From the NCBI GenBank assembly GCA_903929355.1, contig CAIYUN010000085.1, forward strand, positions 23,110 to 87,109: a stretch of DNA of 64,000 nt, written 5' to 3'. Source of the DNA: an uncultured Opitutaceae bacterium (GTDB lineage Bacteria; Verrucomicrobiota; Verrucomicrobiia; Opitutales; Opitutaceae). The position numbers were made by a program, and so were the translations under genes. The notes below the pieces were generated by a model. It ran no database searches. It had not been told where the DNA came from and saw only the letters and a program-made list of their open reading frames with translations. Shown here in pieces: positions 1 to 7,538 of this stretch. The stretch's first letter is position 1. The number at the start of each line of letters is the position of its first letter.

Positions 1-1555
1 AGCGGTAAAATATCCAGGTGGCCCGCACGCCCGCTTCCACGGGGTCACTGAACCTGGTCCCGTAGTCGTGCAGTTTCTGGCGCAGGACACCCGACGTAAA
101 GCGTCGATCCGGGGCGGCACCGACCCCGTGCAGGCTGCGGAGAAAATTCAAAGCCGAGGGATACAGAAAAACCTTGGTGACGCTTTCGTCGCGGGCGATG
201 TGAAAACCAGCGCGCACAAGTCCCGCCCGCCATTCGGCGGCGGTGCGCCAGACCAGCGGCGCATCCTCGCCGGCCACGGCCCGCCATTCGGGCAGGCTGC
301 CCTCGATGAACAGACCGGCGACAATCCGGCCCCCCTGGGAGTGTGGAATGCGGATTGCGGATTGCGGAATATCGGAATCCAGCGGGCGGCCAGACTTTGG
401 ATGGCAGGACGGATTGTCGGAAGACGGAGAGCCAACAAGCGATTGATGACCGGGCTTGAGAACCTTTCTCCAGGCGGAGAAAACCTGCGCGGGATCCTCG
501 ACCCATTGCAGCATGGCGCTGGAGAAGATCCAGTCCCAGGGGCCCGGCAGGGGATGCCCGGCCTCCATCATCCGCCAGCTGACTGCGGGCACGGCGGCAC
601 GGCCGGCTTGGGTCATCGCCGGGGAGAGGTCCGTGGCCGTCACGCCGTCTCGCCAACCGGCGAGGTGCCGGGTGAACAGGCCCGTGCCCGCTCCGACTTC
701 CAGGACCCGGCCATTGCGCTCGGTGGGCAGCCATTCTGCGAGCCATTCTGCCATGGCCAGCTGGACCAGGGCATGCCGATCATAGCCGGGGGCGGCTCGG
801 GAAAAGCTGTCGGCAACCACGGTTGAAGGCGAGGTGGAGCGCGTTGACCCCAACGCGCTTTCCGCGGCGGACCCAGGCAGCGCATTGGGGTCAACGCGCT
901 CCACCTCGGAGGCAAAAGGTTTGATCAGTCCAGCCGGGTGGTGGGTCGCGCCGGGCACGATCATGATTTCCGGCACCAGCGCGTGCAGCCGTGCGGCATC
1001 GAGCAAGGGGTCGTCCGCACCGCACCACGCGCGCCAGGCGGGGGGCATCGCGGGCGCGAGCGCGATGGTCTCGAGCTGCGCCAAGCCCCAGAGCAGGGTC
1101 TCAAGAGGCAGTTCGGCGGCGGCCGCCGCAGGCACGTCCAGCCCTGCCCGCTGGTAGAAATCCGCCAGCGCGGCCGGTCGGTCGCGGCGCAGCCAGCGGG
1201 CGAGGTATTTCACCTGGGTCAGCGCCGTCCGGCCGCCGGTACCGGCCTCGCGGGGGAAGGCATAGATCGGCGCCAGCAACGCGACCCGACCCAGACGCGG
1301 GCCGGCGGCGAGCAATAGCTGCGCGCCCAACGAGTGGCCCACCAGCCAGTCGAAGGGGCCGGCGGTGCGGAGTTTTTCCACGGTGTCAGGCGCGGCGGGA
1401 AAAAAGGTGTGGGTGGCCCCGGGAAAGGCCGCACGCGCCAGGGGCGCAAACCACCCCTCCGGCACGGCCCAGCCGAGGATCCAGGCAATCCGCAGGGTGG
1501 AGCGCGGTGAGTCCAAAGCGGATGGAACCTCCAAGGATTTCATGGCCTCGCTCAT
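1..1555 (-). CDS. BioH-like esterase / BioC methyltransferase fusion (partial at left edge)
   Basis: The frame is open from an ATG at 1555 to the window edge, giving 518 codons. Residues 20-215 are an alpha/beta hydrolase with a GHSLGAQ nucleophile elbow (Ser75), an Asp near 182 and His205/206. This fits a pimeloyl-ACP methyl ester esterase, although it is not a textbook BioH. Residues 250-518 are a SAM methyltransferase with motif I VLEVGAGTG (285-293), a TATDLS acidic loop and SRAAPGYDRHA at its start, typical of BioC (malonyl-ACP O-methyltransferase). The two activities open and close pimeloyl-ACP synthesis, so the fusion is logical. The linker (about 217-243) is encoded by a palindromic repeat pair, and residues 371-408 are a repeat-like insert. 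It is the last visible gene of the biotin operon. Domain roles come from motifs; the exact esterase family is inferred. Confidence 0.85.
   Translation of the reverse strand, partial: MSEAMKSLEVPSALDSPRSTLRIAWILGWAVPEGWFAPLARAAFPGATHTFFPAAPDTVEKLRTAGPFDWLVGHSLGAQLLLAAGPRLGRVALLAPIYAFPREAGTGGRTALTQVKYLARWLRRDRPAALADFYQRAGLDVPAAAAAELPLETLLWGLAQLETIALAPAMPPAWRAWCGADDPLLDAARLHALVPEIMIVPGATHHPAGLIKPFASEVERVDPNALPGSAAESALGSTRSTSPSTVVADSFSRAAPGYDRHALVQLAMAEWLAEWLPTERNGRVLEVGAGTGLFTRHLAGWRDGVTATDLSPAMTQAGRAAVPAVSWRMMEAGHPLPGPWDWIFSSAMLQWVEDPAQVFSAWRKVLKPGHQSLVGSPSSDNPSCHPKSGRPLDSDIPQSAIRIPHSQGGRIVAGLFIEGSLPEWRAVAGEDAPLVWRTAAEWRAGLVRAGFHIARDESVTKVFLYPSALNFLRSLHGVGAAPDRRFTSGVLRQKLHDYGTRFSDPVEAGVRATWIFYR
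332..445 (-). repeat. In-frame simple-repeat insert in the BioC domain
   Basis: The plus strand holds tandem GCGGATTGCGGATTGCGGAA-type sequence (about 349-370), flanked by related GGATTG and CCGAC words. It encodes a Ser/Pro/Ile-rich stretch (SAIRIPHS) with no resemblance to the conserved methyltransferase core. It falls after the VLKPGH strand, where BioC proteins normally have a short loop. The base pattern looks like intergenic filler, yet the frame stays open. Confidence 0.6.
831..907. repeat. REP-like palindromic doublet (REPIN-like) inside the fusion linker
   Basis: Two inverted copies of a roughly 29-base unit lie at 831-863 and 879-907. Each has its own hairpin (AGCGCGTTG, 4-base loop, CAACGCGCT), with one or two changes in the second copy. 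Together they fold into a larger stem. The first copy matches the 31-base element at 3006-3036 exactly, in reverse complement. On the coding strand the doublet encodes VERVDPNAL and then ESALGSTRSTS between the two enzyme domains. Confidence 0.85.
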
Positions 1556-1850
1556 GGGGTGGGCCCCGGACCCGGGTCTGCGACCCGGGCTACTATCAAG
1601 CAAAGTGCGCAGCAAGACTGCGCCCCACCCATCATCTTAAAAAGCGCAGAAGGGTAACATAGAAAACACAGAGTCCAGCCACCGAGTTCACGGAGCAAAC
1701 CGCTTAAATAATCCAGAGAGGCGGCAAACATCGCACCGGTTGGGTGAAACCCCAGTCTTTTACCTTTCCGATGTATTTCTCTGTGAACCCCGGCTTTACC
1801 CCTGTGGTCTCTGTGACTCACTGCTAGATCTTGGTTTATGTCCGACGGGA
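1556..1850. other. Intergenic stretch with decayed repeat sequence
   Basis: No convincing gene. Beyond the hairpin at 1571-1589, bases 1650-1830 carry AT-richer phrases such as CACAGAG, CACCGAG and GGTCTCTGTGA. The phrase TGTGGTCTCTGTGAC recurs at about 58454-58468. A minus-strand ORF here translates these phrases into His/Arg-rich text (HRDHRG) and is not believed. The gap separates the BioD/BioF fusion from the downstream BioH/BioC fusion on the same strand. Confidence 0.6.
1571..1589. repeat. Perfect 8-bp hairpin upstream of the BioH/BioC gene
   Basis: CCCGGGTC and GACCCGGG flank a 3-base loop (TGC), 16 bases before the ATG at 1555. It lacks a T run, so it does not look like an intrinsic terminator. 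Its GACC/GGTC core resembles the hairpin at 31315-31333, suggesting a dispersed palindrome family. Confidence 0.6.
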
Positions 1851-3632
1851 TCATGAGGCAGCCCTCCAAGCGGCCATCGCGGCGAGGAGGCGGTCGGCGT
1901 CGGCGGGGGTGAACGTGCGTTTGAGCGAGAGGCGCAGTCGGCTCGCGCCGGCCGGGACCGTGGGCGGGCGCACCGCTCCGACGAGAATGTCGGCCCCGCG
2001 CAGCGCCGCCGCCAGAGAAACCGTGGCCTGCGCGGAACCGACCGGCACCGGCACGATCGCGGAGTCACCGTCCGGCGTGTCCCAGCCGGCGGCGCGGAGC
2101 CGGGCGCGAAGGTCGCGGGACAGGGCATGCCAGGCCGGCTGCTCCGGGGCGAGGGCGCGCACGCGGACCAGCGCGGCGGAAGCGGCGGCGACGTTGAGCG
2201 GCGATAGCGCCGTGGAATAGATGAACTCGCCGGCGAAATTCACCAGATAGTCGCGCACCACCGGGTCGCGAAAGAGCGTGTAGGCGCCGCCGGAGGCGAG
2301 CGTTTTTCCGAAGGTGCCGACCAACACGTCCACGGCGTCGGCGATGTCGGCGGCGCGGACCAGACCGGCCCCCTCGGGGCCGTGCCAGCCGAGGGCATGG
2401 GCCTCGTCCACGATGAGTTGAAAACCATGGCGGCGCTTCAGCTCCGCCAACCGGACGAGGTCGGGATAGTCGCCGTCCATGCTGAACACGGTCTCGGTGA
2501 CCACGAAGACCGTGCGGCCGGCATCGGCGGTCTGGACGAGCAGTTCCTCCAGGTGGTCGAGCCGGAGGTGTTCATAGCGCTGGAGCCGCGCGCCGGAGCG
2601 CAAGAGACCGGCAATCATGCTGTGGTGCACGAGGCGGTCAGCGAGCACGAGATCGCCCCGCCGAGGCAACAGCCCGAGGACGGCGGAGTTGGCCGCGTAA
2701 CCGCTGCTCCAAAGCAGACCGCAGGGAAATCCGTGCCACGCCGCAAGGTCCTCCACCAATTGCGCATGGGGAGCCTGCCAGCCGGTGATGAGCGGCGAAG
2801 CGGCGGCCGAGGTGCCGTCCGCGCCGGCCGCCCGGGCGACGGCGGCCGCCAGCGCGGGATCGCGACTGAGGGCGAGGTAATCGTTGTCGGCCAGATTGAG
2901 GAGCCCCGGGCGCGGCGCCGTCACCCCCAAAGTGCGGCGCAAGCCGGTCCGTTCACGTTCGGCGAGGGCTTCGTGGAGACGGGAGGGAAAGGCGTTGTCG
3001 GTTTCGGAAAGCGCGTTGGGGTCAACGCGCTCCACCTTGAGATCCCCCACGTCCGACCAGAGCGGGACGCCGGCGGCGGTGAGCGCGGCCCGATTGGAGG
3101 CGGCGACAGCGAGCGGGACGGGCGAGATGGCGTTCAGCCACACGCCGGCAGGAAGGCCGACGGCGACGGCGCGCGCGTGGGCCAGACGCCCCTGGTTAAT
3201 GGCGCCGAGGCGGTCGGGGACGACGATCACCACGGCATCGACGCCGATCGCGACTGCAAAATCGGCCCAGTCGCGCCCCTCGCCGTCAACCGGGGTGGCA
3301 ATACCGCCGGCGCCCTCGAGGATCCGCCAGTCGCACGAGGGCAGCGCGCGGGCGCGCGCGATAAGATCGGCGAAGGCCAGGGCCGTGCCCTCGGCCCGGG
3401 CGGCCACGGCCGGCGCGAGCGGGGCGGCAAACGCCGCCAGGGTGAACGCGGCCGCTCCGACACCCGCGAGCCGTTGCGCGCAGGCGGCGTCGCCCTCGGC
3501 GGGCGCGCCGGTCTCGACGACCTTGACGATCTGCACCCGCTCACCGCCTGCGGCGAGCAGGCGGGCAAGCTCGGCGACCACGCGGGTTTTGCCCACGCCG
3601 GTGTCGGAGCCGCTGACGAGCACCGTGCGCAT
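1851..3632 (-). CDS. Dethiobiotin synthetase / 8-amino-7-oxononanoate synthase fusion (BioD-BioF)
   Basis: 593 aa from an ATG at 3632; the open frame extends further upstream but overlaps bioB. Residues 1-197 are BioD, with Walker A GSDTGVGKT (8-16) and a LEGAGG motif (105-110). Residues about 225-593 are BioF, a PLP-dependent alpha-oxoamine synthase, with VDEAHALG (Asp409) and GTFGKTLASGGA (Lys443 as the expected PLP lysine). The domains catalyse non-adjacent steps: BioF makes KAPA, BioA converts it to DAPA, and BioD makes dethiobiotin. The linker holds VERVDPNAL (200-208), encoded by a REP-like palindrome shared with the BioH/BioC fusion. The start lies 23 bases after bioB stops, so co-transcription is expected. 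Confidence 0.93.
   Translation of the reverse strand: MRTVLVSGSDTGVGKTRVVAELARLLAAGGERVQIVKVVETGAPAEGDAACAQRLAGVGAAAFTLAAFAAPLAPAVAARAEGTALAFADLIARARALPSCDWRILEGAGGIATPVDGEGRDWADFAVAIGVDAVVIVVPDRLGAINQGRLAHARAVAVGLPAGVWLNAISPVPLAVAASNRAALTAAGVPLWSDVGDLKVERVDPNALSETDNAFPSRLHEALAERERTGLRRTLGVTAPRPGLLNLADNDYLALSRDPALAAAVARAAGADGTSAAASPLITGWQAPHAQLVEDLAAWHGFPCGLLWSSGYAANSAVLGLLPRRGDLVLADRLVHHSMIAGLLRSGARLQRYEHLRLDHLEELLVQTADAGRTVFVVTETVFSMDGDYPDLVRLAELKRRHGFQLIVDEAHALGWHGPEGAGLVRAADIADAVDVLVGTFGKTLASGGAYTLFRDPVVRDYLVNFAGEFIYSTALSPLNVAAASAALVRVRALAPEQPAWHALSRDLRARLRAAGWDTPDGDSAIVPVPVGSAQATVSLAAALRGADILVGAVRPPTVPAGASRLRLSLKRTFTPADADRLLAAMAAWRAAS
3006..3036. repeat. Single REP-like element inside the BioD-BioF linker
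   Basis: A 31-base element with stem AGCGCGTTG / CAACGCGCT and loop GGGT. It is the exact reverse complement of 833-863. It lies in the coding sequence precisely between the two enzyme domains and is read in the same frame as the copies in the BioH/BioC linker (VERVDPNAL). Confidence 0.9.
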
Positions 3633-3655
3633 GGCGCGGGAGGAGCCGGCCAGAC

Positions 3656-4645
3656 TCAGGCGCCGGCCGAAACCGCGAGGGTGTCGGATTCGACGGCAGC
3701 CGGCCGCGGTCCGGCCGCCAACGGGTGCAGGCCAAGGCGCTGCATCAGCCGCAGGTCGTCGGAACGACCGGGGTTGGGCGTGGTGAGAAGCTTCTCGCCG
3801 AGGAAAATGCTGTTGGCCCCGGCGAGGAAACAAAGCGCCTGGGTCTCGTCGCTCATCTCGGTGCGCCCCGCGGACAGGCGGACCATGGCGCGCGGCATCA
3901 GGATGCGAGCGACCGCGATGATCCGCACGAATTCAATGGGGTCGACGGGCGTCGAACCGCCCAAGGGGGTCCCCTCAACCGGCACCAGTGCGTTGATCGG
4001 CACCGAGTCGGGCTGTGGGTCGAGCGCGGCGAGCTCGCCCAGGAGCTTCAGACGGTCATCCACCCCCTCCCCCAGTCCGAGAATGCCGCCGCTGCACACC
4101 TGCAGGCCGGCGGCCCGGACGCGCGCGAGCGTGGCCAGGCGGTCGTCATAGGTGCGGGTGGAGATGATCTCGGGGTAGAATTCGCGGGAAGTGTCGAGAT
4201 TGTGGTTATATACCGAGCAACCCGCCTCCTTGAGCTGTCCGGCCTGCGAGCCGGTGAGCATACCGAGGGTGCAGCACACCTCGAGGCCCAGCTCGGACAC
4301 GCCGCGCACGGCGGCAAGGACCGAGTCAAACTGCGCGCCATCGCGGACCTCGCGCCAGGCCGCGCCCATGCACAGCCGCGACGCCCCACCGGCCTGCGCC
4401 TGGCGGCCGGCGGCGACGATGGTGGCGGCGTCCATCAGCGGCTCGTCCTGGAGACCGGTGTGGTAATGCGAGGACTGCGGGCAGTATTTGCAGTCCTCCG
4501 GGCAGCGGCCGGTCTTGATGGACTGGAGGGTGCAGAGCTGCACGGCGGCCGGATCGTGGTGCTCACGGTGCACCAGTTGCGCGCGAAACATGAGCTCGGG
4601 CAATGGCAGGTCGTAGAGGGCGCGGATGGAATCGAGGTTGGTCAT
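3656..4645 (-). CDS. bioB: Biotin synthase BioB
   Basis: 329 aa from an ATG at 4645 ([14 protein letters not shown]). The radical-SAM cluster motif [11 protein letters not shown] supplies Cys48, Cys52 and Cys55. Further conserved BioB text includes [22 protein letters not shown] and the late RLSAGR motif (arginine ligand region of the 2Fe-2S cluster). The enzyme inserts sulfur into dethiobiotin, the final step of the pathway. The open frame upstream of 4645 overlaps bioA and shows no family similarity, so this start was chosen. It begins 10 bases after bioA and is followed 23 bases later by the BioD-BioF gene. Length is normal for the family. Confidence 0.97.
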   Translation of the reverse strand: MTNLDSIRALYDLPLPELMFRAQLVHREHHDPAAVQLCTLQSIKTGRCPEDCKYCPQSSHYHTGLQDEPLMDAATIVAAGRQAQAGGASRLCMGAAWREVRDGAQFDSVLAAVRGVSELGLEVCCTLGMLTGSQAGQLKEAGCSVYNHNLDTSREFYPEIISTRTYDDRLATLARVRAAGLQVCSGGILGLGEGVDDRLKLLGELAALDPQPDSVPINALVPVEGTPLGGSTPVDPIEFVRIIAVARILMPRAMVRLSAGRTEMSDETQALCFLAGANSIFLGEKLLTTPNPGRSDDLRLMQRLGLHPLAAGPRPAAVESDTLAVSAGA

Positions 4646-4655
4646 GGGAAAAAGG

Positions 4656-6059
4656 TCAGGAGGGAAGCACATCGTCGAGCGCAAGCGCGGTGCGGTGAAC
4701 GAGCTCGCCAAGCTCGGATTCATCCAGACAGAGCGGGGGCACAAGCAGCAGCGAGTCGCCGAGCGGGCGGAGAAGCAGGCCATGGTCGCGGGCGCGGAGG
4801 CAGACTTGGAGGCCGGTGCGGCGGCCAGCAGGGAAACCCTCCGCCGAATCGCGCGACGGGGCGAGGTCCAGGGCGGCGGCAAAGCCGCGCTGGCGGAGCT
4901 CACGGACCCGGGGATGAGACGAAAACGTCTGATCAAGCAACCGGCCAAAACAGGCAAGGCGGCCGCGCAAGGTGCCGGCAGCATCGAGCGAGCGGAGCTT
5001 GCGGAGGTTGGCAAGGGCGACGGCGGCGGCGAGCGGGTTGCCGGTGAAAGTGTGGCCGTGATAAAATGCCCGGCCGCTCGCGTAGGAACCAAGAAAGGCC
5101 GAAAAAATCTCCTCGCGCGCCAACGTCGCGGCCAGCGGCAGATAGCCGCCGGTGAGCCCCTTGGCCAGACAGAGGAAATCGGGCGTCACCGCCTCCTCCG
5201 CGCACACGAGCAGCGGGCCCAGCCGACCGAAGGCGACAAACACCTCGTCCAAGATGAGATGCACCCCGTGCGCGCGGCAGAGCGCGGCGACTTCCCGCAC
5301 AAAGCCCGGCGGCTGGAGGCGCATCCCCGCCGCACCTTGGACGGAAGGCTCCAGGATGAGACAGGCCGTTCGGTCGGCCCGGGCCGCCAGCAACACGCGG
5401 AGCGCGTCCAGACTGGCGGTGGCGTCGGCCTGGCGGACCCGCCCGTCCCATTCGCGGCAGAGCGGGGCGGGAAAGTGGGTGGCGGGAAAACACCACGGGC
5501 GGAACCGCGCGTGGAAAAAGCCGCTGTCACCCACGCTCATCGCGCCAAAGGTGTCACCATGATACCCGCCGGCCAGGCCGATGACTCCGGACTTTTCCGG
5601 GCGGCCGGTGAGCTGCCAGTACTGGAAAGACATTTTCAGGGCGACCTCGACCGCCCCGGCGCCGTTGTCGCTGAAAAACACCCGGTCCAGGCCCGGCGGC
5701 GCCAGCCGCGTGAGTTCGGCCGCCAGTTCCGCACCAGGCGCGTGCGTGAGGCCAAGCATGGTCGAGTGGGCGACACGGCCAAGCTGGTCCAACAGGGCGG
5801 CGTCGAGATCGGGGTCGTGGTGGCCGTGGACATTCGTCCAGACGGAGGCATTGCCATCGAGATAGACCCGGCCCTCGGTGTCAGTCAGCCAGCCGCCTTG
5901 ACCGGACGCGATGGCGAGCGCTGGAAGGGCCAGGTGCTCCTGCATCTGCGTGAACGGATGCCAGACATGGCGGCGGTCGTCGGCATGAACCCGGACGCCG
6001 GCGTCCAAAGCGGAGCCGGTGGCAGGATCAGTAGAACATTCAGCCGCCACGGAGGTCAT
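4656..6059 (-). CDS. bioA: Adenosylmethionine-8-amino-7-oxononanoate aminotransferase BioA
   Basis: 467 aa class III aminotransferase. HVWHPFTQM near the start is the BioA hallmark. LILDEVF (Asp271) and [14 protein letters not shown] (Lys300) give the PLP-binding residues, and [14 protein letters not shown] matches the family. It uses SAM as amino donor to convert KAPA to DAPA. First of the bio genes, with a BirA-like operator 43-73 bases upstream of its ATG, so it probably carries the main regulated promoter of the operon. The N-terminal 25 residues are not conserved-looking; a start slightly further in is possible. Confidence 0.96.
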   Translation of the reverse strand: MTSVAAECSTDPATGSALDAGVRVHADDRRHVWHPFTQMQEHLALPALAIASGQGGWLTDTEGRVYLDGNASVWTNVHGHHDPDLDAALLDQLGRVAHSTMLGLTHAPGAELAAELTRLAPPGLDRVFFSDNGAGAVEVALKMSFQYWQLTGRPEKSGVIGLAGGYHGDTFGAMSVGDSGFFHARFRPWCFPATHFPAPLCREWDGRVRQADATASLDALRVLLAARADRTACLILEPSVQGAAGMRLQPPGFVREVAALCRAHGVHLILDEVFVAFGRLGPLLVCAEEAVTPDFLCLAKGLTGGYLPLAATLAREEIFSAFLGSYASGRAFYHGHTFTGNPLAAAVALANLRKLRSLDAAGTLRGRLACFGRLLDQTFSSHPRVRELRQRGFAAALDLAPSRDSAEGFPAGRRTGLQVCLRARDHGLLLRPLGDSLLLVPPLCLDESELGELVHRTALALDDVLPS

Positions 6060-6101
6060 GCCCCATGACGTTGCCGGCCAACCGCGCGGGGGACAAGCCC
6101 A

Positions 6102-6132
6102 TAGTTAATCAAAACAGAAAAACACTTAACCA
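6102..6132 (-). promoter_or_regulatory. Putative BirA operator upstream of bioA
   Basis: GTTAAT (6104-6109) and CTTAAC (6125-6130) are separated by 15 bases. The known BirA site is an inverted pair of GTTAAC half-sites separated by 14-16 bases; each half here differs at one position. It lies in the 87-base gap between the ferredoxin gene and bioA, in a locally AT-rich patch. No birA gene is in the window to support the link. Confidence 0.5.
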
Positions 6133-6146
6133 AAACCGAGCGGGGC

Positions 6147-6383
6147 TTAGGCGTCGCCGTCGTTGCCGATGGCCTCGACCGGGCAACCCTCCAGTGCTTC
6201 CATGCACAGGGCGACCTCCTCCTCGGAGGTCGGCTGCTTGAAGACGAAGGAGTGACCGCCCTCGTCAGACCGGGTGAAAAACGCGGGCGCGGTCTCGCGG
6301 CAGAGGTCGCAGTCGATGCACTGCTGATCGACGTAAAACTTACCGGCGATGTTGGTGTTCCACTTTTCTACTTTGTTAGCCAT
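6147..6383 (-). CDS. Small 4Fe-4S ferredoxin
   Basis: 78 aa from the ATG at 6383 (MANKVEKW); an in-frame ATG at 6404 would add seven residues. Cys22, Cys25 and Cys28 (CIDCDLC) with Cys67 before Pro (GCPVEAI) form one 4Fe-4S site. The second cluster of classical 8Fe ferredoxins is missing. Such proteins pass single electrons in the cytoplasm. It is directly upstream of bioA on the same strand. An electron donor for BioB is an attractive but unproven role; a housekeeping role is equally possible, because the BirA-like site lies after this gene. Confidence 0.85.
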   Translation of the reverse strand: MANKVEKWNTNIAGKFYVDQQCIDCDLCRETAPAFFTRSDEGGHSFVFKQPTSEEEVALCMEALEGCPVEAIGNDGDA

Positions 6384-6451
6384 GCGTCGGGCAGCAAACG
6401 GCAACCGCGCCGCCTGTCAAGCGGGCAACGGACGGGGGGCAGGGGCCAGTG

Positions 6452-6529
6452 TCAGAGGTCAGAAGCCAGAGGCCTGATGCTGGAGGCAGACGGAGGACGG
6501 AAGAAGTCAGAAGTCAGAGGTCAGAAGCC
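6452..6529. repeat. Direct repeat in the ferredoxin / metallo-hydrolase gap
   Basis: The 16-base word TCAGAGGTCAGAAGCC occurs at 6452-6467 and again at 6514-6529, with related GAAGTCAG and GGAGGCAGACGGAGG words between. An open frame starting at 6449 reads the repeat as RSQR-type text in frame with the metallo-hydrolase below. It is treated as non-coding filler. Confidence 0.7.
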
Positions 6530-6628
6530 GGAGCGCATGAGTGGGAAGGAGAAGTAGAACCAGAACGATTTGGAGGCGGTGGGGGTGATACGGCTTGCGC
6601 GGAGAGGGGGGTGCGGATTGGCTGGGGC

Positions 6629-7453
6629 ATGGCCCGCATCCCCTTGGAGGACAATTTCACCGACGTGATCGGCAAGGCCCAGCGTGGCTGGAAGATTCCC
6701 GATGCCGAGCTCTGCGCCCGGACCGGAGTGACGCGGGCTGAACTCGCGGCCGTCAAGGCCGGGCAGGCTCTCGAACCGGTGCTCCGGCGAATCGCGCGGC
6801 CGCTGCGTCTCGACCCGGAGGCACTGGCGGACCTGGCGCACGGACGGTGGCAGGCAAAGGCCCCGGTGTTTCCGCGCGGTTTCGCCATGTTCAACACCGC
6901 TTTCGAGGACATGACGGTGAACAGCTACCTGGTGTGGGAGACCCGCTCCCGGATGGCGGCGGCGTTTGACACGGGGGCGGACTGCACCGGGATGCTCGAC
7001 CTCATCGCGGCGGAGCGGCTCACGGTGCGCGAGATTTTTGTCACGCACACCCACCCCGACCATATCGCCGACCTCGGGCGGCTGGCAGCCGCCACCGGGG
7101 CGCAGGTCTGGGCGAGCGAACGCGAGCCGGCCCCGCACGCCGGCGCAAAAACCTTTGCCGAAAACGCCCACTTCCACCTGGGGGAGCTTGCCATCAAGAC
7201 CCTGCTGACCTCGGGCCATTCGCCCGGGCTGACGACGTTTTATGTCACCGGCCTGGCCTGGCCGCTGGCGATCGTGGGCGACGCAATGTTTGCGGGCTCG
7301 ATCGGCGGCAGCACGGAGCATTTCGCCGAGCAGCAGCAGAACGACCGGGCCAAGATTTTCACCCTGCCGCGGGACACCGTCCTGGCCTGCGGACACGGCC
7401 CGTTGACCACCCTGGCGGAGGAACGGCGGCACAACCCGTTCTTTGCGAACTGA
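6629..7453 (+). CDS. HTH-containing metallo-beta-lactamase-fold hydrolase
   Basis: 274 aa from the ATG at 6629 (MARIPLEDNF); the frame is open upstream but reads through simple repeats. Residues about 15-75 (GWKIPDAELCARTGVTR...) look like an XRE-type helix-turn-helix. Residues about 90-274 carry the zinc motif THTHPDHIAD, a later SGHSPG histidine, an Asp in VGDAMF and a C-terminal GHGP. This is the glyoxalase II-like branch of the family. The substrate cannot be told. The helix-turn-helix may bind DNA or simply be a structural cap. It stands alone between the divergent ferredoxin gene and a histidine kinase. Confidence 0.8.
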   Translation: MARIPLEDNFTDVIGKAQRGWKIPDAELCARTGVTRAELAAVKAGQALEPVLRRIARPLRLDPEALADLAHGRWQAKAPVFPRGFAMFNTAFEDMTVNSYLVWETRSRMAAAFDTGADCTGMLDLIAAERLTVREIFVTHTHPDHIADLGRLAAATGAQVWASEREPAPHAGAKTFAENAHFHLGELAIKTLLTSGHSPGLTTFYVTGLAWPLAIVGDAMFAGSIGGSTEHFAEQQQNDRAKIFTLPRDTVLACGHGPLTTLAEERRHNPFFAN

Positions 7454-7495
7454 CGGCGGTAATAACCCCGGATGTTTTTTTACATATTTTTTAAT

Positions 7496-7523
7496 TAGAC
7501 TTGTGCCGGTCGGCCCCCATAAT
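7496..7523 (+). promoter_or_regulatory. Possible sigma-70 promoter before the PAS histidine kinase
   Basis: TAGACT (7496-7501) and CATAAT (7518-7523) are separated by 16 bases and lie 16 bases before the ATG at 7539. An AT-rich tract with T runs (about 7472-7492) precedes it and could act as an UP element or end the upstream transcript. Weak -35 match. Confidence 0.35.
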
Positions 7524-7538
7524 CGCCTCACCTCCAGA

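Noticed and set aside
1552-1869. Minus-strand 105-aa frame in the bio operon gap
   Set aside because: It translates fossil repeats (HRDHRGKAG) and overlaps the true starts and stops on both sides.
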